The notes under the pieces are model-generated. The model had not been told where the DNA came from, did not search any database, and was given only the letters and a program-made list of their open reading frames with translations. This document shows, piece after piece, positions 21,846-29,020 of a stretch of 32,580 nt of DNA. The DNA comes from Synergistaceae bacterium (GTDB taxonomy: Bacteria; Synergistota; Synergistia; Synergistales; Synergistaceae), in NCBI GenBank assembly GCA_031269245.1, contig JAISZL010000059.1, positions 1 to 32,580 on the forward strand, read 5' to 3'. Every line of letters begins with the position of its first letter. Within the stretch, counting starts at the first letter, position 1. Made by a program: the position numbers and the translations under genes.

Positions 21846-22760
21846 TTATTTCCTCCCCCCTTCGTCCTCGTCTTCTTCGTCCTCGTACTCATCCTCGTCG
21901 TCGTCCCAGTCCCAGTCCCAGTCATCTTCCTCGTCCTCCGGCGAGTGGGGCGCGGGCGCCGGCTGGCCGGGGACCGGCTTGTTCTTGTACAGGACAGGCT
22001 TGGTCTCTATCTCCTTCTTCGTGCGCTTCGCCGCGAACCACTGCTGAACTATACCTATCAGGGACGAGGTGCCCCAATATACCAGCACGCCGCCCGGAAG
22101 GCCGAGGCAGATGAACCCCATCATTATCGGCATCACGACGTTCATTGTGGCCATCTGGGGGTTGTTGGCGCTCCCGGAGAGCCTCTGTTGCAGCCACGTC
22201 ATGAAGATTATGGCGGCGGTCAGGATCAGGCCCGGCAGGTAGAAGCCCGCGTTGGCGAGCCCCTCCGGGTTTGAGGTCAGCCCGGTCCATACGTCGCCGA
22301 AGCCGGCCTTCACGCCCTCGGCGGTCTCGACGGACATGGCCGCGGCGAGGCTGTGGAGCACCGACCACTCCAGACGTATCCCGAAGAACATCGAATCCGC
22401 CACCTGATACCTCATCAGAGCCCCAAAGAGCAGGATCATCACCGGGAGCTGAACCAGTATCGGGAGACATCCCGACAGCGGGTTTACGTTGTTCTCCCTG
22501 TAAAGGCGCATCATCTCCTCGTTCAGCTTCGCCTTGTCGTTCCCGTACTTCTCCTGCAGAACCTTGAGCCGCGGCTGAAGTTTCTGCATCTTCCCCATGC
22601 TCACCATCTGCTTGTGGGTGAGCGGGTAGAGCAGGAGGCGAACCACTATTGTAAGCAATATTATAGCTAACCCGTAAGAGCCGGTGATTCTTTGAAGCAA
22701 TACGAGAATGTTCAACATGAAATCGCCGGCCCAAGCCCAAAGACCGCCCAAATTATTCAC
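21846..22760 (-). CDS. yidC: Membrane protein insertase YidC/Oxa1 with acidic C-terminal tail
   Basis: 304 residues from GTG 22760 (GTGA overlap with the yidD stop). Core of the YidC/Oxa1 family: AIILLTIVVRLLLYPLTHKQ, QEKYGNDKAKLNEEMMRLYR, NPLSGCLPILVQLPVMILLF, MGFICLGLPGGVLVYWGTSS. The conserved hydrophilic-groove Arg lies in the first helix. There is no large N-terminal periplasmic domain (short, OxaI-like form) and no lipobox. The C-terminus is unusual: after a Pro-rich linker (KPVPGQPAPAPHSPEDEEDD) come WDWDWDDDEDEYEDEEDEDE and GGRK, where most relatives have a basic ribosome-binding tail. Confidence 0.95.
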   Translation of the reverse strand: MNNLGGLWAWAGDFMLNILVLLQRITGSYGLAIILLTIVVRLLLYPLTHKQMVSMGKMQKLQPRLKVLQEKYGNDKAKLNEEMMRLYRENNVNPLSGCLPILVQLPVMILLFGALMRYQVADSMFFGIRLEWSVLHSLAAAMSVETAEGVKAGFGDVWTGLTSNPEGLANAGFYLPGLILTAAIIFMTWLQQRLSGSANNPQMATMNVVMPIMMGFICLGLPGGVLVYWGTSSLIGIVQQWFAAKRTKKEIETKPVLYKNKPVPGQPAPAPHSPEDEEDDWDWDWDDDEDEYEDEEDEDEGGRK

Positions 22761-23020
22761 CTTCCCCGAAACATTTTCCTTAAACGCGCCTTTTCAGGCA
22801 CCGGGTCGACACCGCCCGGATGCCAGGGCCCGCACCTCGCCAGGCGGCAAACCGTCAAAATCGTCCCCTTGACGAAACCGTGCCGCTCGTACGCATCCAA
22901 GGCGTACCGCGAGCACGTCGGATAGAACCTGCAGCTCTGGCCCAGCAGGGGGGATATGAACTTGCGGTATGCCTTTATGGATATTACGGCGACGGCGACG
23001 AGGGGGTTCTTTGACCGCAA
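22757..23020 (-). CDS. yidD: Membrane protein insertion efficiency factor YidD
   Basis: 87 residues from TTG 23020, the nearest start upstream of the conserved block. Family motif IKAYRKFISPLLGQSCRFYP, then TCSRYALDAYERHGFVKG and RCGPWHPGGVDPVP. It overlaps rnpA by 37 bases and yidC by 4. A small membrane-associated protein that assists YidC. The TTG start has only a weak ribosome site, consistent with coupling to rnpA translation. Confidence 0.9.
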   Translation of the reverse strand: MRSKNPLVAVAVISIKAYRKFISPLLGQSCRFYPTCSRYALDAYERHGFVKGTILTVCRLARCGPWHPGGVDPVPEKARLRKMFRGR

Positions 23021-23439
23021 GGCGCGTCCACCCGCCAACAGGCACCGTTCCACGAGTCGGCGAACAGACCGGCTCTCTCCATGGTGACAGCCGCGTCCCT
23101 GTAGATCGCGGCGGCGCTCTCCCCGAGGGCGCGCTCGCGGAGGGAGAGGACCAGCCACAATCCGTCCGCTAGCCACGGCATGAGTCTCCGCGTGGACTCC
23201 CGGAGCAGTCTGCGGCCATGCGCGCGCCCGACCGCGCCGGCTATCTTCTTGCCCACGGCGACGCCGACCCTGGTCGGTTCCCCGCTCCTTCGCATAAAAC
23301 AAATCCGCACCAACTCGCCCCTCAGCTGACGACCGGTGCGGAATACCTCGTCGAACTCCCACGATGATTTGAGGCGCATGGATGGGCGAAAACGAAAGGG
23401 GCGGGCGTCCATGTTCATCAGAGCACATGCCGCGCGCAT
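22984..23439 (-). CDS. rnpA: Ribonuclease P protein component
   Basis: 151 residues from ATG 23439, directly after the rpmH stop; ATG 23412 (MDARPFRFRPSMRL) is an alternative start closer to the family norm of about 115-120. Family features: FRFRPSMRLKSSWEFDEVFR, RVGVAVGKKIAGAVGRAHGR, RLLRESTRRLMPW. The usual RNR signature (RNRxKRRxRE) reads GRAHGRRLLRE here. The C-terminal ~25 residues (WRVDAPCGQRTPSSPSP) extend past the family end and overlap yidD. Protein partner of RNase P RNA in tRNA 5' maturation. Confidence 0.9.
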   Translation of the reverse strand: MRAACALMNMDARPFRFRPSMRLKSSWEFDEVFRTGRQLRGELVRICFMRRSGEPTRVGVAVGKKIAGAVGRAHGRRLLRESTRRLMPWLADGLWLVLSLRERALGESAAAIYRDAAVTMERAGLFADSWNGACWRVDAPCGQRTPSSPSP

Positions 23440-23574
23440 CTATACGGCAAGACGACGCCTGCCCTTCCGCCTGCGATCGCGCAATATTCTGCGGCCGCTT
23501 GGCGACGAGGAGCGAACGAGAAAGCCCATCCTGCGTTTCCTTCGAGTGTTGTGCGGCTGATAAGTCCTCTTCAT
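23440..23574 (-). CDS. rpmH: 50S ribosomal protein L34
   Basis: 44 residues: [20 protein letters not shown], then [20 protein letters not shown] and RLAV. This is a canonical L34, shorter than most ORF cut-offs. ATG 23574 is preceded by GGGGAGGTGG, and the stop is immediately followed by the rnpA ATG. A promoter lies at 23620-23648. First gene of the string down to ykgJ. Confidence 0.97.
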   Translation of the reverse strand: MKRTYQPHNTRRKRRMGFLVRSSSPSGRRILRDRRRKGRRRLAV

Positions 23575-23619
23575 GCTCTACCACCTCCCCGAGCTTTTTA
23601 CTCACAAAAGAACCAAGGT

Positions 23620-23648
23620 ACTATATCACAGAAGCCAATCCCGAACAA
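23620..23648 (-). promoter_or_regulatory. Promoter of the rpmH-rnpA-yidDC-jag-lgt string
   Basis: Minus strand TTGTTC (23643-23648), 17-bp spacer, TATAGT (23620-23625), about 45 bases before the rpmH start. No DnaA boxes were seen in the 23575-23775 gap. Confidence 0.6.
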
Positions 23649-23775
23649 CTATTTTACGAAACGATTTGCCGGCCGATTTGCCGCCGCTCTCCCGGCGAGG
23701 CGCCGCTTATTGTAAAAATCCCTATATGCCCGAACCGGCGAGCGATGTATAATCTTAAATTGAGGTGAGATGTAG

Positions 23776-24213
23776 ATGCTGAGGATGGTTCGCGAAATTC
23801 GCCGTGAGTGCCGCGCGAGATCGCTGAAAATTTTCCCCGCGCTCGCGATGTTCGCCGTCGGCTTGTTCTTGTCGCTCACGCAGACGGCCGGCGCCGCGCA
23901 GAGTTCGACGCCGCCTCCGTACAGGCGGTCGGGCGTCATACCCGGGACGAGCCTGACGTACGAAAAGCTGTTCATCGGCGATAAGGGCGATGTCTCCATA
24001 GTCATATGCAACCCCGAGAGCCGGGGCGTGAACTTCTCGGCCAGGTTCACCTTCTACAGCGCCAAGGGGGAGTATCTCACCGGTTTCGCCGTAGAGGGGG
24101 TTTCTCTCGGTAACAGCAGGACGGGCTACGACCTCTCGCTCCCGGATCACAAAAAAATGAGGAGGGCGGCTTACATGAAGGTGCTAGGAAGGTCGGGGAT
24201 CTCCTTTGAGTGA
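23776..24213 (+). CDS. Secreted protein of unknown function
   Basis: 145 residues, ATG 23776 after an AGGTGA site; a TATAAT -10 box lies at 23748-23753. A basic N-terminus precedes a hydrophobic segment (IFPALAMFAVGLFLSLTQ) and TAGAAQSS, a likely signal-peptidase I site. The mature domain looks like a small beta-sandwich (YEKLFIGDKGDVSIVICNPE, FSARFTFYSAKGEYLTGFAV). I do not recognise a family. The stop codon abuts repeat copy 3. The next gene also encodes a small beta-rich envelope domain, so the two may be functionally linked. Confidence 0.7.
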   Translation: MLRMVREIRRECRARSLKIFPALAMFAVGLFLSLTQTAGAAQSSTPPPYRRSGVIPGTSLTYEKLFIGDKGDVSIVICNPESRGVNFSARFTFYSAKGEYLTGFAVEGVSLGNSRTGYDLSLPDHKKMRRAAYMKVLGRSGISFE

Positions 24214-24310
24214 TGCCAAGTCGCGATCAATAGGCTGTTTTTGATGCGGCTAAAGCGCATGTTCAAACCTGTCTTCAGCGCTTCGCCCTTTAGGCATTTG
24301 ATTTCAAATC
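24212..24310 (+). repeat. Dispersed repeat, copy 3
   Basis: Starts at the stop codon of the preceding gene. Landmarks shared with copy 1: TCGCGATCAA, AGGCTGTTTTTGATGCGGCT, TTCAAACCTGTCTTCAGCGC, CCCTTTAGGCATTTGATTTC. It contains the first in-frame start codons of the gene at 24244 and codes for its first ~22 residues. Confidence 0.85.
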
Positions 24311-24903
24311 ACCATGAAGAGGGCCCGGCGGCGGCCGGCCATGACGAACCTAGCCGGGACGAGGGCCGTCCCGGCGGGAGGGGCGGAGATGTCCGGTTCG
24401 CCGTCTATGGGCTCTTTTTCGGCGTTGGTTTTCTGCTGGGTTTCTTGGCCTGCTTAGGCTGCCTGAGCGTCAGGACAAGCACGGAGGTTCAGGTGCGCGC
24501 GCGGGCGAAAACGCCCGCCGCCGCGCCGGGCGCGGCGAAATCCGAGGCGGGCGGAGCGGTTCCGAAGCCGTCAGGCCGCGTCGCGAAGGAAAACGCCGCG
24601 TCAAGCGCCGAACTGGCGCGGGACATAGGGCTCGTCCTCGCCGAGGATGGGGTCGGCGAGGACGAGAACGGTTTTTTCATATCGGGAACCGTGCTGAACG
24701 ACTCGTCCCACGCGTTTGACGCGGTTCGCGTGACCTTCGATCTCTGCGACAAATCAGGAGAACCTTACGCGGAAGTCACGGACTTGCTCAAAGGGCGCAT
24801 GGAGCCCGGAGACCTCTGGGGGGTCACCATATACATACCTTACATGAATATGGATAAGTTCTCGTCGTACAGGCTCCAGAGCATAATGGGCGTCACATAC
24901 TGA
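24244..24903 (+). CDS. Membrane-anchored FxLYD-like domain protein
   Basis: 219 residues from ATG 24244 (or TTG 24241). Both starts lie inside repeat copy 3 and lack a good ribosome site, and no later in-frame start precedes the membrane helix. Residues ~50-75 form one transmembrane helix (FAVYGLFFGVGFLLGFLACL). A low-complexity Ala/Lys/Pro linker follows, and a C-terminal domain of about 90 residues (GFFISGTVLNDSSHAFDAVR, TFDLCDKSGEPYAEV, PGDLWGVTIYIPYMNMDKFS) resembles FxLYD beta-sandwich domains. An alternative frame begins at ATG 24314 (MKRARRRPAM) but does not encode the helix, so a frameshift or repeat capture at the 5' end is possible. Confidence 0.65.
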   Translation: MRLKRMFKPVFSASPFRHLISNHHEEGPAAAGHDEPSRDEGRPGGRGGDVRFAVYGLFFGVGFLLGFLACLGCLSVRTSTEVQVRARAKTPAAAPGAAKSEAGGAVPKPSGRVAKENAASSAELARDIGLVLAEDGVGEDENGFFISGTVLNDSSHAFDAVRVTFDLCDKSGEPYAEVTDLLKGRMEPGDLWGVTIYIPYMNMDKFSSYRLQSIMGVTY

Positions 24904-24919
24904 TACCGCGCTCGCACGG

Positions 24920-25555
24920 TCACCTGATGAAGTTGGTGAAGACCCTGCGCTCGCGCCTCGCCTCGTTTGGCGCGGGTATCATGCCCTTGCCGGCGTCTAT
25001 GATCTTGAGTAGCCACGCCATGGCCTGGGCGTTTTTGCGTATCGTCTGCAGCCCCTCCTCGTCGGACATGACCTCGCCCTTTTCCATCCCGTACGCCGCC
25101 ATCCAATACTGGCTCGGCGGCGTGATCGTCTCCGCCAGGTTCAGGAAATTCATGAGCTGGCTCGCCGTGTTGACGGCCCCGGCCCGTCTCGCTATCGCCA
25201 CGACCGTCCCCACCTTGTACCTGAAGTAGGACGAGCTGCTGAAGAACGCCCTGTCCAGGAAGCTCTTCATGTCGCCCGGAATTCCCGCGTAATACGCTGG
25301 CGCGCCGAGGATTATCCCGTCGGCAGTGCGCATACCGCGCACTGCGTGGACGAACGCGTCCTCCTTGAACGCGCACATGTGCTCCTCTGAGGTCCGGCAG
25401 TGTCCGCAGGCGGCGCAGCCGTGGAAAACCTGCCCGCCTATCTGTATTATCTCCGTCTCGATCCCGTCCTCGCGCAGAGAATCCGCCATGTGCGAGAGCG
25501 CCAGCGCGGTGTTGCCGTCCCTGTTCGGGCTTCCGTTGAGTGCCGCTACCTTCAT
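24920..25555 (-). CDS. Iron-sulfur flavoprotein (flavodoxin-like FMN reductase)
   Basis: 211 residues, ATG 25555 with GAGGAGG upstream. Flavodoxin-like fold: LNGSPNRDGNTALALSHMAD binds FMN phosphate, and GIILGAPAYYAGIPGDMKSF is the second FMN loop. The cysteine motif CAACGHC, seven residues, then Cys (from about residue 47) matches the compact C-x2-C-x2-C-x(4-7)-C cluster motif of the ISF family from methanogens and anaerobes, which reduce O2/H2O2 or act as electron carriers. Converges with the preceding gene (16-base gap). Confidence 0.88.
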   Translation of the reverse strand: MKVAALNGSPNRDGNTALALSHMADSLREDGIETEIIQIGGQVFHGCAACGHCRTSEEHMCAFKEDAFVHAVRGMRTADGIILGAPAYYAGIPGDMKSFLDRAFFSSSSYFRYKVGTVVAIARRAGAVNTASQLMNFLNLAETITPPSQYWMAAYGMEKGEVMSDEEGLQTIRKNAQAMAWLLKIIDAGKGMIPAPNEARRERRVFTNFIR

Positions 25556-25764
25556 GAACGCGTCGCCTCCTCTAAAGATGGTTTCAATGATACAGCAATG
25601 AGGGCCGATGTCAAAAGAATGAGATGAAGTGCCGATGCGGGCATAAAAATCTTAAAACCGCTAATTTGACCGACGAACTGAAACCGAGTGAGGGTTTTTA
25701 TCGATGATATGATCGTTTCCACACTCATTTGACGGCCGCGCGAAAAATTTCTCCGTCTGGATAA

Positions 25765-25793
25765 TAGGCAAAGAATTAATTATTTTGTATAAT
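25765..25793 (+). promoter_or_regulatory. Promoter of livKHMGF
   Basis: TAGGCA (25765-25770), 17-bp spacer, TATAAT (25788-25793), followed by AAGGAGGT before livK. No leader ORF or terminator lies between this promoter and livK. Confidence 0.6.
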
Positions 25794-25831
25794 GCGGTAA
25801 CCGTAAATTTAAAAAGGAGGTTGCGTGAGCA

Positions 25832-26989
25832 ATGAGGAGAATTTCAGCACTGGTTTTGGTCCTTGTTTTTTGTATCGGAGGTACCGCTTTGGCGGCCGCA
25901 AACGCCAAGGAACCGGTTATCAAGATAGGCGTGATAGCGCCTCTCACCGGAGGGGTGGCGGTGTATGGGACGGCCGCCAAGAACGGCACGGAGCTCTACA
26001 CGAAGATGTTCAACGCCGCGGGTGGGATTGGCGGCACCAAGATCGAGCTGGTGGTTTACGACGACAAGGGCGACCCGACTGAGGCGCTCAACGCCTACAA
26101 CAAGCTCGTTAACGCGGACCAGGTGGCAGCTATTATCGGCCCGGTGACGAGCGCGCCGACCTTTGGGGTCGCGGAGGCGTCGGCGGCCGACAACATACCG
26201 GGGATCACGGGCACCGCAACCCATCCCGACGTCACATCCTACGGCAAGCACTTCTTCCGCGCCTGCTTCGAGGATCCGTTCCAGGGCGGCACGATGGCCA
26301 AGTTCGCGTTCAACAAGCTGAACGCCAAGACGGCCGCCGTCATCTACAACGTCTCCGACGCCTATTCGACGGGGCTTTACAACGCGTTCGCCGTGAGCGC
26401 CGCCGAGGCTGGGCTCAAGATAGTGGGAGCGGAGAGCTACACGACCGACGACGTCGACTTCAACGCGCAGCTCACGCGCATAGCCGGCCTGGCGCCGGAC
26501 GTGCTTTTCATGCCGGATTACTACAACAGGGTGTACCTCATCTCCTCGCAGGCGAGGAAGGCCGGCATCAAGTCGACGTTTTTGGGCGCGGACGGTACGG
26601 ACGGAGTTCTGGAGATAGAGGGGGCCGACTACTCGGTGTTCGAGGGCCTTTATTTCGCCAACCACTACTTCAGCGACGACCCGTCGAAGCTCGTGCGGGA
26701 CTTCCGCAAGAATTACGAGGCCGAATACGGCACTACCCCCAACTCGTTCGCGTCCTTGGGCTACGACTCCGCCCTGATACTCTACGACGCGATAGCGAGG
26801 GCCGCGGCGGACGGCGTGGAGATCGGGGCGAACGCAAAGTCGTACCAGGCCATCATCGACAAGATGACGGCAACGGACCTCGACTGCGTGACCGGGCACA
26901 TCGTGTTCAAGGACAACAATCCGATAAAGGACGTCGCCATCATCAAGATCCAGGGCGGTAAGTACGGCTTCGAGGGTAAGTACAAGTAA
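25832..26989 (+). CDS. livK: Branched-chain amino acid binding protein (periplasmic)
   Basis: 385 residues, ATG 25832. Signal peptide MRRISALVLVLVFCIGGTAL with likely cleavage after AANA; the Cys is not in a lipobox. Type I binding protein of the LivJ/LivK family: IKIGVIAPLTGGVAVYGTAA, VVYDDKGDPTEALNAYNKLV, AAIIGPVTSAPTFGVAEA, TGTATHPDVTSYGKHFFRAC. It captures Leu/Ile/Val or related amino acids in the periplasm and delivers them to LivHMGF. A GC-rich hairpin in the 135-base gap to livH may stabilise this cistron. Confidence 0.93.
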   Translation: MRRISALVLVLVFCIGGTALAAANAKEPVIKIGVIAPLTGGVAVYGTAAKNGTELYTKMFNAAGGIGGTKIELVVYDDKGDPTEALNAYNKLVNADQVAAIIGPVTSAPTFGVAEASAADNIPGITGTATHPDVTSYGKHFFRACFEDPFQGGTMAKFAFNKLNAKTAAVIYNVSDAYSTGLYNAFAVSAAEAGLKIVGAESYTTDDVDFNAQLTRIAGLAPDVLFMPDYYNRVYLISSQARKAGIKSTFLGADGTDGVLEIEGADYSVFEGLYFANHYFSDDPSKLVRDFRKNYEAEYGTTPNSFASLGYDSALILYDAIARAAADGVEIGANAKSYQAIIDKMTATDLDCVTGHIVFKDNNPIKDVAIIKIQGGKYGFEGKYK

Positions 26990-27047
26990 GTCGGGGGCAG
27001 GGGCGCTCCGCATACGCCCGAAACATTCCCGACATGCACGCAAGGCA

Positions 27048-27081
27048 GGCGGCGGGCCGAGGGAACGCGGCGCCCGCCGCC
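27048..27081 (+). other. Intercistronic hairpin between livK and livH
   Basis: 10-bp perfect stem GGCGGCGGGC (27048-27057) / GCCCGCCGCC (27072-27081), 14-base loop, no T-run. A smaller GGGCG/CGCCC hairpin sits at 27001-27019. The position is typical of mRNA-stabilising or partial-termination structures that raise binding-protein levels over permease levels. Confidence 0.6.
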
Positions 27082-27124
27082 GATTGATTTCATCATTGAT
27101 AATCCCAACAAAGGACTGTTTGGC

Positions 27125-27997
27125 ATGACTCTCTTGTATCTGATGATAAACGGGCTTCAGATAGGAAGCATATACGCGCTTGTGGCGCTGGGCTACAGCA
27201 TGGTCTACGGCATAGTGAAGCTGGTCAACTTCGCGCACGGGGAGATCATCATGGTGGGGGCGTACAGCATGTGGTACGTCATGTCCCGCTTCTCGGTGCC
27301 GGCCTGGCTCGCGGCAGCGCTCTCGGTGGCGATATGCTCCGTCCTCGGCATGTTCATAGAAAAAATCGCGTACAAGCCGCTGCGCAACTCCGACAGGCTG
27401 TCGCTCTTGGTGACGGCGATCGGCGTGAGCCTGCTGCTGCAAAACCTGGCGCAGCTATTCTTCACCGCGAACCCGAGGATGTTCACCAACATATTCGCCG
27501 GGACCGTGACCATAGGCGAGCGCCAGTTTTCGAACGCCACTACCGTCACCATCGCCGTGTCGACGATAATCATGATCGGCCTGACGCTCCTGGTCAAGCG
27601 GACGAAGATCGGCAAGGCGATGCGAGCCGTCTCGGAGGACAAGGAGACCGCGACCCTCATGGGCATCAACGTAAACAACACCATATCGTTCACGTTCGCG
27701 CTCGGCTCGGGTCTGGCGGCGGTCGCGGCGGTGTTCTACTGTTGCTCTTACTCGCAGATACAGCCGACGATGGGCGGGATGCTGGGGCTCAAGGCCTTCG
27801 TCGCCGCCGTCCTGGGGGGGATAGGCTCCATCCCGGGAGCGATGATAGGCGGACTGTGCATCGGCATAGCAGAGAGCCTCACCAAGGGCTACATAAGTTC
27901 CAAACTCACCGACGCCGTCGTTTTCGGAATACTGATAGTCGTGCTGCTCATAAAGCCCTCCGGGATACTAGGCAGACGCCAGAACGAGAAAGTGTAG
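27125..27997 (+). CDS. livH: Branched-chain amino acid ABC transporter permease LivH
   Basis: 290 residues, ATG 27125 with AAAGGA upstream. Multi-pass inner-membrane permease: NGLQIGSIYALVALGYSMVY, GIVKLVNFAHGEIIMVGAY, MRAVSEDKETATLMGINVNN (the EAA-like loop that contacts the ATPases), GLKAFVAAVLGGIGSIPGAM. Pairs with LivM to form the translocation channel. Confidence 0.95.
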   Translation: MTLLYLMINGLQIGSIYALVALGYSMVYGIVKLVNFAHGEIIMVGAYSMWYVMSRFSVPAWLAAALSVAICSVLGMFIEKIAYKPLRNSDRLSLLVTAIGVSLLLQNLAQLFFTANPRMFTNIFAGTVTIGERQFSNATTVTIAVSTIIMIGLTLLVKRTKIGKAMRAVSEDKETATLMGINVNNTISFTFALGSGLAAVAAVFYCCSYSQIQPTMGGMLGLKAFVAAVLGGIGSIPGAMIGGLCIGIAESLTKGYISSKLTDAVVFGILIVVLLIKPSGILGRRQNEKV

Positions 27998-28006
27998 GTC
28001 CTTCGC

Positions 28007-29020
28007 ATGAGCGCCCTGTTCAAATCCAACCCATTCAGATACTCCCTCAACGCGGTTTCCGTCGCGGGGCTTTACGCCGTCATCATGTTTCTCATAGAAA
28101 CCGGGGTCTTGAATCGCTATCAGGCGTTGATGCTCATACCCATAGGCTTCAACATAATACTGGCGGTGAGCCTCAACCTGACCGCCGGCTTTCTGGGCCA
28201 GCTCCCACTCGGGCACGCGGGCTTCATGTCCGTCGGAGGGTACGCCGCGGCGCTCTTTTCGATGTCCGCCAGTCTGCCCACCAACGTGGAGCTTCCGCTG
28301 GCGCTCGCCGTGGGATGGATCGTCGCGGCAGCCTTCGGGCTCGTCATAGGGCTTCCCGCGCTTCGCCTGAAGGGGGATTACCTGGCGATAATAACGCTGG
28401 GGTTCGGCGAGATAATAAGGGTCATAATACTCAACCTCAAATTCACCGGGGGCGCTTACGGCCTCAAGGGCATCGGCAGGCAGACGACCGTCACGTGGGT
28501 GTACATCTGCGTGGTCATAACCCTGTTCATTATCGGCGCGCTGATAAAATCGCGGCACGGCCGGGCGATAATCTCCATACGGGAGGACGAGATAGCCGCC
28601 GAGGCGTCGGGCATACCCACCACCTACTACAAGGCGCTGGCCTTCACCGTGTCGGCCGGTTTCGCCGGGGTGGCCGGGGGGCTTTACGCGCACTACCTGA
28701 GCATAATGGACCCGTCGTCCTTCGGCTTCATGCGGTCGGCCGAGATACTTGTGATCGTGGTTTTAGGCGGCCTTGGCTCGATCTTCGGCTCCGTGGTGTC
28801 GGCCATAGCCCTGACGATCCTGCCGGAGGCGCTGAGGGGCTTTTCGGACTACCGCATGGTCATCTACTCCCTGCTCCTGGTGGCTGTCATGATCTTCAAG
28901 CCGTCCGGTCTGTGCGGCAGGTACGAGTTTTCGCTGGGCGACACGATAGACGGGCTCTGCTCCAGGATACGCGGCGCCCTGTCGGGGAAGGGGGGCGGCG
29001 GCGATGGCGGCGGTTCTTGA
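28007..29020 (+). CDS. livM: Branched-chain amino acid ABC transporter permease LivM
   Basis: 337 residues, ATG 28007, nine bases after livH. Family motifs: NIILAVSLNLTAGFLGQLPL, GHAGFMSVGGYAAALFSM, GLPALRLKGDYLAIITLGFG, ISIREDEIAAEASGIPTTYY (ATPase-contact loop), LVIVVLGGLGSIFGSVVSAI. The C-terminal tail ends in a Gly-rich stretch (GKGGGGDGGGS) that overlaps livG by 17 bases and is shaped by that gene's ribosome site. Confidence 0.95.
   Translation: MSALFKSNPFRYSLNAVSVAGLYAVIMFLIETGVLNRYQALMLIPIGFNIILAVSLNLTAGFLGQLPLGHAGFMSVGGYAAALFSMSASLPTNVELPLALAVGWIVAAAFGLVIGLPALRLKGDYLAIITLGFGEIIRVIILNLKFTGGAYGLKGIGRQTTVTWVYICVVITLFIIGALIKSRHGRAIISIREDEIAAEASGIPTTYYKALAFTVSAGFAGVAGGLYAHYLSIMDPSSFGFMRSAEILVIVVLGGLGSIFGSVVSAIALTILPEALRGFSDYRMVIYSLLLVAVMIFKPSGLCGRYEFSLGDTIDGLCSRIRGALSGKGGGGDGGGS

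Noticed and set aside
23575-23775. Chromosome origin beside rpmH
   Set aside because: No DnaA boxes and no AT-rich unwinding region seen; only a promoter for each divergent gene.
25670-25702. Possible terminator AAACC-n7-GGTTT-TT upstream of livK
   Set aside because: Only a 5-bp stem, and it lies upstream of the livK promoter, so there is no gene on that strand for it to terminate.
25844-27442. 532-codon antisense frame over livK and livH
   Set aside because: Antisense shadow of a codon-biased GC-rich gene; no motif or ribosome site.
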